Origin: Fodinisporobacter ferrooxydans
Lineage (GTDB): Bacteria > Bacillota > Bacilli > Tumebacillales > MYW30-H2
Assembly (NCBI RefSeq): GCF_022818495.1
Contig: NZ_CP089291.1
Location: 2,118,501-2,182,500 of the forward strand
Direction of reading: 5' to 3'
DNA length: 64,000 bases
Numbering within the stretch: position 1 is the stretch's first letter; each line of letters begins with the position of its first letter. Below, one piece after another: positions 37,529 through 45,867 of the stretch. Made by a program: the position numbers and the translations under genes. The notes beneath the pieces were generated by a model. The model did no database searches. It was given only the letters and a program-made list of their open reading frames with translations, and was not told where the DNA came from.

Positions 37529-38539
37529 TTAAAGTTGAATGGGTCTGGTGCTTTCACGGGGGACCAGATGATGCATGACATTGATATGATGCGCAATGTG
37601 ATCCTGTTCGCCTTTGCAGAGTTTGATCAAATTCCGTGTAGCAGTCATCCCGATTTCAATGGCAGAGTATTCGATTGTAGACAACTTTGGGCGAATCAAT
37701 TTCGATAACTCGATTCCATCAAAACCAAATACGGATATGTCCTCGGGAACTCGATATCCATGATCCGTAAGATAGGCGATGGCACCGATGGCCATCGAGT
37801 CGGTTGCGCAAAAAACGGCTGTTGGCAAAGGATCGTTTTCGAGGATGGCTGCCATAGCTTTACTCCCATCTTCTACAGATAAACTGCTTTCTGCAACCCA
37901 CTTTTCATTTACAGCGATTCCGAAATCGGCCAGTGCCTTCTGATAACCTTTAAAACGATCCCCCCAAATGGCTCCCCCGCTAATTCCACGGATCATGGCA
38001 ATCTGACGGTGGCCATTCTGCAGCAGATACGTGACTGCCTCATAAGAGGCTGTGATGTTGTCAACATGTACAGACGGAATGGAAGGGAAAGATGAAATCT
38101 GCCCTACAAGTACGACTGGGGTAAGATTTTTTTGGACAATCTCTAAATGTTGCTCCTCCCATTGATTTCCCATAAAGATGATGCCTTGTACAGGTAAATT
38201 GCTAAATAAATCTATATAATGCAGCTCATTTTCCATTGAACCATCGGATAATCCAATCACCGTATCATATCCATACAACTTACAGATTCTATTAATTCCA
38301 ACAATTAAATCATCGAGAACCGTATTGCTATACTGTGGACATATAACGCCTATCAAAAGTCGATCTTGTTGCCGAGATAAGGTTTGTACGACAAAAGGAA
38401 GATAGTTTTTTTCTTTTAAGACATTCAGAACACGTTTGCGAATTTCCTCATTTACAGGCTTGCTGTTGTTGATGACTCTGGAGACTGTTGACGTCGAGAC
38501 TCCAGCCAATTGGGCAATCTCCTTGAGCGTGATTTTCAA
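37529..38539 (-). CDS. LacI-family repressor of the adjacent sugar operon
   Basis: A 336-residue LacI/GalR regulator. N-terminal HTH ITLKEIAQLAGVSTSTVSRV and hinge region, then a periplasmic-binding-like core (LLIGVICPQYSNTVLDDLI, IAMIRGISGG, FCATDSMAIGAIAYL, ISVFGFDGIELS). TTG 38537-38539 is taken as start since LacI proteins begin just before ITLKEIA; GTG 38546-38548 would add three residues. It is transcribed away from the sugar importer operon at 38903 and most likely represses it until a malto- or isomalto-oligosaccharide binds. Confidence 0.9.
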   Translation of the reverse strand: MKITLKEIAQLAGVSTSTVSRVINNSKPVNEEIRKRVLNVLKEKNYLPFVVQTLSRQQDRLLIGVICPQYSNTVLDDLIVGINRICKLYGYDTVIGLSDGSMENELHYIDLFSNLPVQGIIFMGNQWEEQHLEIVQKNLTPVVLVGQISSFPSIPSVHVDNITASYEAVTYLLQNGHRQIAMIRGISGGAIWGDRFKGYQKALADFGIAVNEKWVAESSLSVEDGSKAMAAILENDPLPTAVFCATDSMAIGAIAYLTDHGYRVPEDISVFGFDGIELSKLIRPKLSTIEYSAIEIGMTATRNLIKLCKGEQDHIAHHINVMHHLVPRESTRPIQL

Positions 38540-38663
38540 TCCGACCACAACCTTATTTAAACTAAAATATACGTCTTGAGATTTGAGAAGTAATTAAATT
38601 GTATAACGTAACCTTGATCAAAAGCAAAATTACTGCGTTGACTCAGAATGCATTGGCTTATTA

Positions 38664-38741
38664 GGAAATTATAAATCATGCAATATTTATATTTGGGAAA
38701 TTATAAAACATAAAATATTCAAATAGGAAATAATTTTTCCT
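38664..38741. promoter_or_regulatory. Repeated GGAAATTATAA motif and palindrome upstream of the sugar operon
   Basis: GGAAATTATAA occurs at about 38664 and again about 32 bases later, and a related GGAAATAAT follows as part of AGGAAA (38725-38730) / TTTCCT (38736-38741), a perfect dyad with 5-base spacer. The series lies 70-140 bases upstream of the promoter at 38808 and may bind the LacI regulator or another factor. No standard CcpA cre box was recognised. Confidence 0.4.
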
Positions 38742-38807
38742 GAATGGAAATACTTTAAATTCATTAAAATGTCGTAATCAATCGGGATTTATAGAGAAAT
38801 TATTTCG

Positions 38808-38836
38808 TTGACCCAGGAAATATTATGTCATATAAT
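38808..38836 (+). promoter_or_regulatory. Strong promoter of the sugar importer operon
   Basis: TTGACC (38808-38813) and TATAAT (38831-38836) are 17 bases apart, near-consensus SigA. The start codon of the binding-protein gene lies about 60 bases downstream. Confidence 0.85.
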
Positions 38837-38902
38837 AATCTCATAGGCAAGAAATTTTCCTATTGGAATGCTTTCTTGTTATAAAAAAGGGGAGTTGGTC
38901 AC

Positions 38903-40240
38903 ATGGTTGATAGCAAGAAAATTGCACGATGGATTCGAAAATCAACAATGCTTGGTGTTGCTGCTGCTTTAACAGTATCGTTGACTGCATGTGGAGGAAG
39001 TTCAACAAACAATGCAGCAAGTCCAAGCGGCAGTTCTACGAAAGCGTCTTCACCCGTAAGCATCATTATTACAAACGGTAAAGGGGAAATTGACGCTCAA
39101 TTCAAACAAGCAGCGAAGGAGTTTATGAAAACCAATCCGAACATCCACGTTGAAGTGGATTCGATCGCTGTTGGGGATACATTGAATATTTATGATAAAC
39201 TGACAGCTTCCGGGAAAACGGTTACGATGGCCATGTTTGACCCGTACTCCGTCTTGCATAAATACAAAGACGTAGGAATTGATCTTTCCAACGAGAAATG
39301 GAACGCTGAAACAACACAGGCAATCAAGAACGCAAAGGGACAGGTCATTGGCTTCCCGTTTGCAATCGAAGGTTTTGGGCTTGTATACAATCAAAAAGTA
39401 GTGGAGAAAGCGGTAGGCGGAAAGTTTGACCCGTTCTCTATCAACACACGGGATAAATTGAAGAGCCTTCTCGACAAGATCAAGGCATCTGGTGTGAAGT
39501 ATCCCGTGGCTTATCAAACCGAAGCTTGGTCTGTCAGCAATCATTACAGTTCACAATTTTTGAATCAGGCAAGTGATCCGAACACCATTTTAGACCAATT
39601 GAAAGCCGGAAAATTGGATCTTACAAAAAATGCGGTGTGGAATGGCTATTATGACACGTTGGATTTATTAACTTCAAAAAAATACAACAAGTACGGAGAT
39701 CGCCCGCTTGGTCAATATTATGACGATGCGCACGTATCTGTTGGAAAAGGAGAATCAGCCATCCTGTTCAATGGTGACTGGGCATTCGATTCGCTGCATG
39801 CGGTTGCTGGCGACAATTTCGGATTTATGCCGGTTCCAGTCGACAACAACCCGAATAACCCGCTTAACAATAAAATTGCAGTCGGTCCAACACAAGTCAT
39901 GGTGATTAACAAAAAGGCTTCTCCGGCGCAGCAGGCGGCAGCAAAAAAATTCCTAAATTGGCTTGTGTTTGACAAAGCGGGACAAGACTTTTTGGTAAAT
40001 AAAGCACAAGTCATCTCTGCTTTCAAAAACAATCCGTACAAAGTGACAAACCCATTGGGTGTTGCGATCAGCAACGCGATTCAGCAAGGCAAGACAATGC
40101 CGTTCAGTACCAACTATATCAACCCGGCAGACTGGACTACGATCATTGGACCTGAAGTTCAAAAATATATCGCGAAACAAGAAACCAGAGCAGACTTGGC
40201 AAAAGCCATAGAGTCCTACTATACAAGTCATCAGGGTTAA
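38903..40240 (+). CDS. Sugar ABC transporter, substrate-binding lipoprotein (family 1)
   Basis: A 445-residue precursor with lipobox LTAC (residue ~30), a Ser/Asn-rich linker and a family-1 extracellular sugar-binding fold: MKTNPNIHVEVDSIAVGD, FPFAIEGFGLVYNQKVVEKA, GESAILFNGDWAFDSLHA and a C-terminal KKFLNWLVFDKAGQDFL. It resembles MalE-type proteins for malto- or related oligosaccharides. AGGGGAG precedes the ATG by 8 bases. First gene of the operon with two permeases and an alpha-glucosidase; no dedicated ATPase is encoded, so a shared MsmK-type ATPase elsewhere is presumed. Confidence 0.92.
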   Translation: MVDSKKIARWIRKSTMLGVAAALTVSLTACGGSSTNNAASPSGSSTKASSPVSIIITNGKGEIDAQFKQAAKEFMKTNPNIHVEVDSIAVGDTLNIYDKLTASGKTVTMAMFDPYSVLHKYKDVGIDLSNEKWNAETTQAIKNAKGQVIGFPFAIEGFGLVYNQKVVEKAVGGKFDPFSINTRDKLKSLLDKIKASGVKYPVAYQTEAWSVSNHYSSQFLNQASDPNTILDQLKAGKLDLTKNAVWNGYYDTLDLLTSKKYNKYGDRPLGQYYDDAHVSVGKGESAILFNGDWAFDSLHAVAGDNFGFMPVPVDNNPNNPLNNKIAVGPTQVMVINKKASPAQQAAAKKFLNWLVFDKAGQDFLVNKAQVISAFKNNPYKVTNPLGVAISNAIQQGKTMPFSTNYINPADWTTIIGPEVQKYIAKQETRADLAKAIESYYTSHQG

Positions 40241-40256
40241 TCCGTGACGGGATCTG

Positions 40257-40418
40257 TATAAGAGGATGTTCAAAACGTAGTCAAAACTCCACGGCGGATT
40301 GCTTTGCCGAATCCCAAAAAGGCTTACTCATGTACCAAACACGTACACTCCGTCACCTTTTCGTGCTTCGGCTTCACACTCCTTGTGTCTTACTTGGCCA
40401 CGTTTTACGCACTATAAG
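40257..40418 (-). repeat. Dispersed hairpin repeat, copy B (long form)
   Basis: Read on the minus strand it begins near TTATAGTGCGT and ends AACATCCTCTTATA. Its outer arms (AAAACGTGGCCAA and TTGACTACGTTTT) pair apart from one mismatch, and GCAATCCGCCGTGGAGTTTTG is shared with copy C except for its last flank. Unlike copies A and C it carries about 95 extra bases inside, with no coding frame. It lies between the binding-protein and first permease genes of a sugar operon, apparently inserted there. Confidence 0.7.
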
Positions 40419-40430
40419 AAAAGCTGCTGA

Positions 40431-41372
40431 GTGGGCGAGTACATATCTCGCCCATTTGTATTTAACTTTAGGTTAGGATGTGAAACGAATGAACGGTCGA
40501 AAAAAAATCTGGCCAATTTGGGTAATTCGATCGTATTCCTGGGACCTACCACGATTTTTTTTGCCATTGCGGTTCTGATCCCATTCGGATACGGAATTTA
40601 TCTAACGCTTATGAAAATGAATACTCCAACAGACCCCGCGATATTTTCGGGATTATCGAATTACCTGAAAGCATTGAAGGATGCCCAATTCTGGAGTTCC
40701 CTTTTGTTAACGTTCAAGTTTGTAGCAGGTACGGTCTTTTTTGTGAATCTTGTCGGATTTGGATTAGCTTATCTTGTCACGACCGGTATTCGGATTCAAA
40801 ACTTTATGAGAACGGCATATTTTACGCCAAATCTGATTGGCGGGTTGGTTCTTGGGTATATTTGGCAATTTATATTTGTTCAATTCTTGCCGGCAATTGG
40901 CGATAAACTGAAGATCGGGTTGCTGAAGCTTGGCTGGTTGGGCGATCCGCATATGGCCTATTGGGCGCTTGTTTTGGTTACGATCTGGCAATCAGCCGGC
41001 TATATGATGATCATTTTCATTGCCGGCTTGATCAGTATTCCAAAGGATGTCCTCGAAGCCTCGACGATTGATGGAGCAGGTCCTTTTCGGAGACTTATCT
41101 ATGTTACGCTCCCCCTAATGGTGCCGTCTTTTGTCGTCACTATCTTCTTGTCTCTGAAAAATGCATTTATGGTGTATGACTTGAATTTCTCGCTAACAAA
41201 AGGCGGACCCTACAACAGCACCGAGATGGTTTCCATGTATGTGGTGAATAAAGCTTTTGTTGAATCAAATTACGGAGTAGGGCAGGCAGAAGCGATCGTT
41301 CTCTTTTTGATTGTCGTTGCAGTCACGGGAGTTCAGGTGTATTTCAGTAAGAAAATGGAGGTTGAAGCATAA
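40431..41372 (+). CDS. Sugar ABC transporter permease (MalF-like), start uncertain
   Basis: An ORF of 313 residues with about six membrane helices and the EAA loop (EASTIDGAGPFRRLIYVTLP). The frame opens at GTG 40431, next to the inserted repeat, without a ribosome-binding site. A much better start, ATG 40489 behind AGGA, is in another frame and would join this frame only if the run of eight A (40500-40507) were read as nine, giving MNGRKKNLANLGNS. TTG 40518 is a third option. So either an indel, slippage at the A-run, or a weak start is involved. Partners are the binding protein upstream and second permease downstream. Confidence 0.8.
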   Translation: MGEYISRPFVFNFRLGCETNERSKKNLANLGNSIVFLGPTTIFFAIAVLIPFGYGIYLTLMKMNTPTDPAIFSGLSNYLKALKDAQFWSSLLLTFKFVAGTVFFVNLVGFGLAYLVTTGIRIQNFMRTAYFTPNLIGGLVLGYIWQFIFVQFLPAIGDKLKIGLLKLGWLGDPHMAYWALVLVTIWQSAGYMMIIFIAGLISIPKDVLEASTIDGAGPFRRLIYVTLPLMVPSFVVTIFLSLKNAFMVYDLNFSLTKGGPYNSTEMVSMYVVNKAFVESNYGVGQAEAIVLFLIVVAVTGVQVYFSKKMEVEA

Positions 41373-42208
41373 TGAACAGACAACGATTGGCGACTTCCAC
41401 CTTTGCCTATTTGATTGCATTCGTCGCATTTATTTGTTTTGTATTTCCCTTTTTTCTGCTCATTATCAATTCATTCAAAAGCAATGGGGAAATTTTAACG
41501 AATCCGTTCTCTCTGCCTCAGCATTGGAATTTTGCACACTTTGGTGACGTCATTCACAAGATGAATTTTTTGGTCACATTTAAAAACACGTTTCTCATTA
41601 CAACTCTAAGTACGATTTTTATCTTGCTTTTTTCCGCAATGGCTGCTTATCACTTGGTCAGAAAACCAACGAAATACAATAAAGTGTTTTTCACTATTTT
41701 GGTGGCTTCCATGGTCATTCCGTTTCAATCTTTGATGATTCCGCTCATTTACATTTATGGTGCGAAACTTCAATTGATTGATTCGATGCCGATTCCTTTA
41801 TTGATTATCTTTTATATTGGCTTCGGAAGTGCCCTATCCATTTTTATCTATCATGGATTTATCAAATCCATTCCGATTGAGATTGAAGAGGCGGCTTTAA
41901 TTGATGGTTGCAATACCAGGCAAACGTTTTTCAAGATTGTTTTGCCTATGCTTACACCGATAACAGTAACCATTGCGATTCTAAATGTTTTATGGATCTG
42001 GAATGACTACTTGCTTCCTTCCTTGGTCTTAAATGACGAAAGTGTCTATACGATGCCGGTTAAAATGAAAGTGTTCAGCGGTACGTATATGAACAACTGG
42101 GAACTGTTGATTCCTGCCATTCTCTTGACAGTACTGCCAATTTTAATTGTATACATGTTTGGTCAGCGATACATTATCAAGGGTGTGATTCAAGGATCAA
42201 TCAAGTAA
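41372..42208 (+). CDS. Sugar ABC transporter permease (MalG-like)
   Basis: A 278-residue inner-membrane protein with six predicted helices; EEAALIDGCNTRQTFFKIVL is the EAA loop that docks on the ATPase. TAATG junction with the preceding permease gene indicates coupled translation. It forms the membrane channel with the MalF-like protein for oligosaccharide uptake and is followed by the intracellular glucosidase. Confidence 0.93.
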   Translation: MNRQRLATSTFAYLIAFVAFICFVFPFFLLIINSFKSNGEILTNPFSLPQHWNFAHFGDVIHKMNFLVTFKNTFLITTLSTIFILLFSAMAAYHLVRKPTKYNKVFFTILVASMVIPFQSLMIPLIYIYGAKLQLIDSMPIPLLIIFYIGFGSALSIFIYHGFIKSIPIEIEEAALIDGCNTRQTFFKIVLPMLTPITVTIAILNVLWIWNDYLLPSLVLNDESVYTMPVKMKVFSGTYMNNWELLIPAILLTVLPILIVYMFGQRYIIKGVIQGSIK

Positions 42209-42247
42209 TCAAGATAAAAAGAGTATGAGGAGTTAGGAGTTCATCAA

Positions 42248-43963
42248 ATGAAAAAAACATGGTGGAAAGAAAGTGTCGTGTATCAAATATACCCGCGTAG
42301 TTTTATGGATAGCAATGGAGATGGAATTGGGGATCTTCCAGGAATTTTGTCGAAGTTGGATTACTTAAAGGATTTAGGAATCGATGTGATTTGGCTTTGT
42401 CCGATTTATCAATCCCCAAATGACGACAACGGCTATGACATCAGCGACTATTATGAGATCATGTCGGAATTTGGTGCAATGGAGGATTTTGATAGACTTT
42501 TACATGAAGTTCATGCACGCGGAATGAAGTTGATTATGGACTTGGTTGTCAATCATACATCTGATGAACATGCATGGTTTATCGAAAGTCGTTCATCGAA
42601 AGATCATCCGAAGCGCGACTATTATATTTGGCGGCCTGCTGCAAAAGATGGAGGGGTACCAAATAACTGGGAGTCATTTTTCAGCGGATCGACTTGGCAA
42701 TATGATGAAGCTACGGGAGAATACTATTTGCATTTGTTTTCGAAAAAGCAGCCGGATCTTAACTGGGAAAACCCTGAAGTGGTTGCAGATGTGCACAAGA
42801 TGATGAAGTGGTGGCTGGACAAGGGAATCGATGGATTTCGCGTCGATGCGATCAATCACATTGGCAAAGCTGACGGATTCCCTGATGATCCGCACCCGGA
42901 AGATAAAAGCCACAATACCGGCTATCGGCTGTTTGCAAACTTGCCGAAAGTACACGAACAGCTGCAAAAGCTGAACCGCGAAGTATTCAGCAGATACGAT
43001 ATCATGACAGTCGGTGAAACATCAGGAATTGGGCCACGGGAAGCACTCTTATATGTGGATGAAAATCGTGATGAAATGAACATGGTCTTTCAATTTGAAC
43101 ACATGTCGATCGATTCAGGCGACGGCGGAAAATGGGATGTGCAGCCTTGGAGTTTGCCGGATCTGAAACAGATTATGAGCAAATGGCAAACGGAGCTGTA
43201 CGGAAAAGGCTGGAATGCATTGTATTTCAATAACCATGATCAACCAAGAGCGGTGTCGCGTTTTGGGGATGATCAAACATATTGGGCAGAATCGGCAAAA
43301 TTGTTGGCGACGTTTTTGCATACGTTATGTGGTACACCTTACGTCTACCAAGGCGAGGAAATCGGCATGACCAATGTCGCATTTGATTCGATTGATTCGT
43401 ATCAAGATTTGGAATCGCTCAATTTTTACAAGGAAAAAGTATCCGAAGGAGCAGACCTGGCACAGGTATTGAAGCGCATACACGACAAAGGACGTGACAA
43501 CGCCCGGACCCCCATGCAGTGGAATGATGGTCCGCAAGCTGGTTTTACGACGGGAGAACCATGGATTCAGCTCAATACGAATTACATGGATATCAACGTG
43601 GAACAACAATTGCTGGACCCGGATTCCATCTTCAATTATTACAAGAAACTGATTCAGTTGCGCAAACAATATGAAGTATTCGTCTATGGAGATTATCAGT
43701 TGATCCTCGAAGATCATCCGGAAATTTATGCATATGTACGCACATTTGAAAATGAAACACTGCTTGTGATTCTGAATTTCTTTGGAAGAACTCCTACTTT
43801 CCAACTGCCGGATTGTTTGCATATCGAAGCGCCTGAACTTCTCATTAGCAACTATGCGGTTGCTGCAGATCGTGAGATACAAGAAATAACGCTTCAACCG
43901 TATGAAGCGAGAGTCTATCGTTTGCCCACAAATCCTTCTTCAGCTAACGAGGGCGAGAGTTAA
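42248..43963 (+). CDS. GH13 alpha-glucosidase (oligo-1,6-glucosidase/maltase type)
   Basis: A 571-residue cytoplasmic glycoside hydrolase. MKKTWWKESVVYQIYPRSF at the start, DLVVNHTSDEH (region I), GFRVDAINHI with nucleophile Asp200, VGETSG with acid/base Glu257 and NNHDQPR with Asp331. SNGDGIGD is the calcium-binding loop typical of this subfamily. It splits imported malto- or isomalto-oligosaccharides to glucose. The residue after Asp200 is Ala rather than the Val of strict oligo-1,6-glucosidases, which hints at alpha-1,4 activity, but this is weak evidence. Last gene of the operon; a strong terminator follows. Confidence 0.93.
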   Translation: MKKTWWKESVVYQIYPRSFMDSNGDGIGDLPGILSKLDYLKDLGIDVIWLCPIYQSPNDDNGYDISDYYEIMSEFGAMEDFDRLLHEVHARGMKLIMDLVVNHTSDEHAWFIESRSSKDHPKRDYYIWRPAAKDGGVPNNWESFFSGSTWQYDEATGEYYLHLFSKKQPDLNWENPEVVADVHKMMKWWLDKGIDGFRVDAINHIGKADGFPDDPHPEDKSHNTGYRLFANLPKVHEQLQKLNREVFSRYDIMTVGETSGIGPREALLYVDENRDEMNMVFQFEHMSIDSGDGGKWDVQPWSLPDLKQIMSKWQTELYGKGWNALYFNNHDQPRAVSRFGDDQTYWAESAKLLATFLHTLCGTPYVYQGEEIGMTNVAFDSIDSYQDLESLNFYKEKVSEGADLAQVLKRIHDKGRDNARTPMQWNDGPQAGFTTGEPWIQLNTNYMDINVEQQLLDPDSIFNYYKKLIQLRKQYEVFVYGDYQLILEDHPEIYAYVRTFENETLLVILNFFGRTPTFQLPDCLHIEAPELLISNYAVAADREIQEITLQPYEARVYRLPTNPSSANEGES

Positions 43964-43970
43964 ATACTTC

Positions 43971-44006
43971 AACGGGTGGGTCATCGTAAAGACTCACCCG
44001 TTTTTA
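43971..44006 (+). terminator. Terminator of the sugar operon
   Basis: AACGGGTGGGTC (43971-43982) pairs with GACTCACCCGTT (43991-44002), one G-T pair, then TTTTATTG. Confidence 0.9.
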
Positions 44007-44052
44007 TTGTAAGAGCCTGCGACAACATTTATAAGCCTTTCATGATCGAACA

Positions 44053-45351
44053 TTACAGGTTCACGGAAGCGGCGTAAACGCTGTCGTCTCCCTGTTCTAG
44101 AACTTCCCGAATGGTTATCTTTTCACCAAAGTGATACGAAATATTTTTTAAGGTATTTGTCGAGTGACAAGTCATTCTTGCGCCAATGGATATAAAACCG
44201 TTCTTGTCCAATACTTGTGTTGCATTATGTACATAGATTCCTTCTTTCCTTAATAGATGCAGAAGTTTTGACAACTGTTCGTCTGCTTGTTTTTCGGGTA
44301 CCTGAAGATAAAGAAAGTATTCGCTTGCCGATTGTGCATAATCCAATTCAACTTTTTCGATTGAAGCATCAGGAGTGGAATTTTGGTTTTGATTCCGCAA
44401 TAAATAGAATAAATCTTCAAGTACGGCACTCGCTGTAGGAAGTTCACCGGCACCCCTTCCGAAAAAGGTTAATTCGCCGGCAAGATCCGTCTGTATGCAT
44501 ACAGCATTGACTACATCATCTACGCTTGCCAGCGGATGACTGAGCGGGAGAAGGCTAGGTGCCACCTTGAGATGAATGTTTCCGTTTTTCTTCTCAACAG
44601 ATGCCAAAAGTTTGATGCGATAGCCAAAATGATACGCCAGCTTAAGTTCATCCACTGAAATATCGGCAATTCCAGTCCTTGCTATTCTTTCTAAATCCGG
44701 TGTAATGCCAAAGCACAAATTCGTCAAGATGGTAAGTTTATGCAACGCATCATAACCTTCCACATCGGCGGTGGGGTCGGCTTCTGCGTAACCTAGCGAC
44801 TGTGCTTCAAGGAGGATTTTTTGATAGGATTCTTCCCGTTCCCACATTTTGGTCAGGATATAATTCGTAGTCCCGTTCAGAATTCCGTACAGTTTATACA
44901 CTTCATTTACCTTTAAAAAGTGCCGCACAGTGCTTATGATCGGTATAGCACCCCCGACACTTGCCTCATATAAAAGCTGAACTCCTTTTGCGGCTGCCAA
45001 TTCGTGCAGCTCCTGCCCGTATTTTGCAATCAATGCTTTGTTTGCGGTAATGACATGACAACCCTGGTGCAATGCCAGCTTGACATAGGATAAGGCCGGT
45101 TCCAAACCGCCCATCGCCTCAATGACGACACTCAATCCGGGATCTGAAAAAACTTCCTCAATGGATGTTGTCAATAATTCTGATGGCACTTCTACATTTC
45201 TTTTTTTGTAAGGGCTCCTCACTAAGATAGAACACAATTCCAGTTCTTTCCCTAGAGTTTTTTCTATTTTCCCACGATGTTGCTTAAGGCCTTTAAGCAC
45301 TCCACATCCCACTGTTCCCAACCCTAAAAGAGCGATTTTCACTTTATCCAC
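44053..45351 (-). CDS. hom: Homoserine dehydrogenase
   Basis: A 432-residue enzyme reducing aspartate semialdehyde to homoserine. N-terminal NAD(P) fold with ALLGLGTVGCGVLKGL, VIEAMGGLEPALSYVKLAL and the catalytic domain with LNGTTNYILTKM and EADPTADVEGYDALHKL. The last ~80 residues (YLYLQVPEKQADEQLSKL onward) resemble an ACT regulatory domain. It stands alone without thrC or thrB, and is preceded by a SAM-I riboswitch and terminator, so its product is directed toward methionine. Convergent with the sugar operon. Confidence 0.95.
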   Translation of the reverse strand: MDKVKIALLGLGTVGCGVLKGLKQHRGKIEKTLGKELELCSILVRSPYKKRNVEVPSELLTTSIEEVFSDPGLSVVIEAMGGLEPALSYVKLALHQGCHVITANKALIAKYGQELHELAAAKGVQLLYEASVGGAIPIISTVRHFLKVNEVYKLYGILNGTTNYILTKMWEREESYQKILLEAQSLGYAEADPTADVEGYDALHKLTILTNLCFGITPDLERIARTGIADISVDELKLAYHFGYRIKLLASVEKKNGNIHLKVAPSLLPLSHPLASVDDVVNAVCIQTDLAGELTFFGRGAGELPTASAVLEDLFYLLRNQNQNSTPDASIEKVELDYAQSASEYFLYLQVPEKQADEQLSKLLHLLRKEGIYVHNATQVLDKNGFISIGARMTCHSTNTLKNISYHFGEKITIREVLEQGDDSVYAASVNL

Positions 45352-45390
45352 GATGTTCCTCCCGTCAAGTCATCTTTTCAAAAAAATAAC

Positions 45391-45417
45391 AAAAAACCTT
45401 CTTCAATAAGAAGAAGG
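45391..45417 (-). terminator. SAM-riboswitch terminator
   Basis: On the minus strand CCTTCTTC pairs with GAAGAAGG around a 5-base loop, followed by TTTTTTG. It lies between the SAM-I aptamer and hom and should form when SAM is bound. Confidence 0.88.
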
Positions 45418-45443
45418 CATCTCTTTTACGAAAATGGTCTACT

Positions 45444-45566
45444 CCTTATCTCTCAGAACATAAACGTTCTGCAGGAATTAGCACCTTGCCAAATAAGCAC
45501 TCATATTGCTTATTGGCTGGTTGCCGGGCTTCATCGGGCCAGACCCTCCACCTCTCTTGATAAGAA
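45444..45566 (-). ncRNA. SAM-I riboswitch (S-box)
   Basis: On the minus strand the conserved S-box blocks appear in order: CTTATCAAGAGAGG, GGAGGGTCTGGCCCGATGAA, GCCCGGCAACC, AAGGTGCTAATTCC and TGAGAGATAAGG closing stem P1. It senses S-adenosylmethionine and controls hom through the terminator at 45391. Confidence 0.96.
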
Positions 45567-45588
45567 CCTGAATTTTAAATTATTTCAA

Positions 45589-45617
45589 ATCATAATATAG
45601 TTTTCATTTACAGTCAA
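45589..45617 (-). promoter_or_regulatory. Promoter of the SAM riboswitch-hom transcript
   Basis: On the minus strand TTGACT (plus 45612-45617) and TATGAT (plus 45589-45594) are exactly 17 bases apart; the aptamer starts about 20 bases downstream. Confidence 0.8.
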
Positions 45618-45677
45618 TAAAAAAATGGAGCTAAAAAATAGATCGAATGATTATTCAACGGTCCAAACATTAAGACC

Positions 45678-45691
45678 AAAAAGACCAAAAT
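45678..45691 (+). promoter_or_regulatory. AAAAAGACCAAAAT motif upstream of livJ
   Basis: The 14-mer is embedded in repeated AGACCAAA-like units (45672-45706) about 180 bases before livJ. The identical 14-mer occurs at 53519-53532 upstream of the MFS gene. It may be a shared regulator site. The remaining 45700-45867 is AT-rich with no gene. Confidence 0.4.
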
Positions 45692-45867
45692 AACCAATAA
45701 GAACAAAATATTAACAGCAGAAAAAGAAAGCGCTATCATGTAAATGATTCAAATCATTCAAAATATATAGAATATCAGCAAGTAATTGGGTTATCTGTTA
45801 TGTTTTATGTATTCCATTTTATGTATCCAGTTTTTTACGTTTTGAAAGAAAAAAAGGGGGAAAAAGA

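Noticed and set aside
40489..40560. Separate short gene from ATG 40489
   Set aside because: In its own frame it runs on without membrane or domain features; it makes sense only as the displaced start of the permease.
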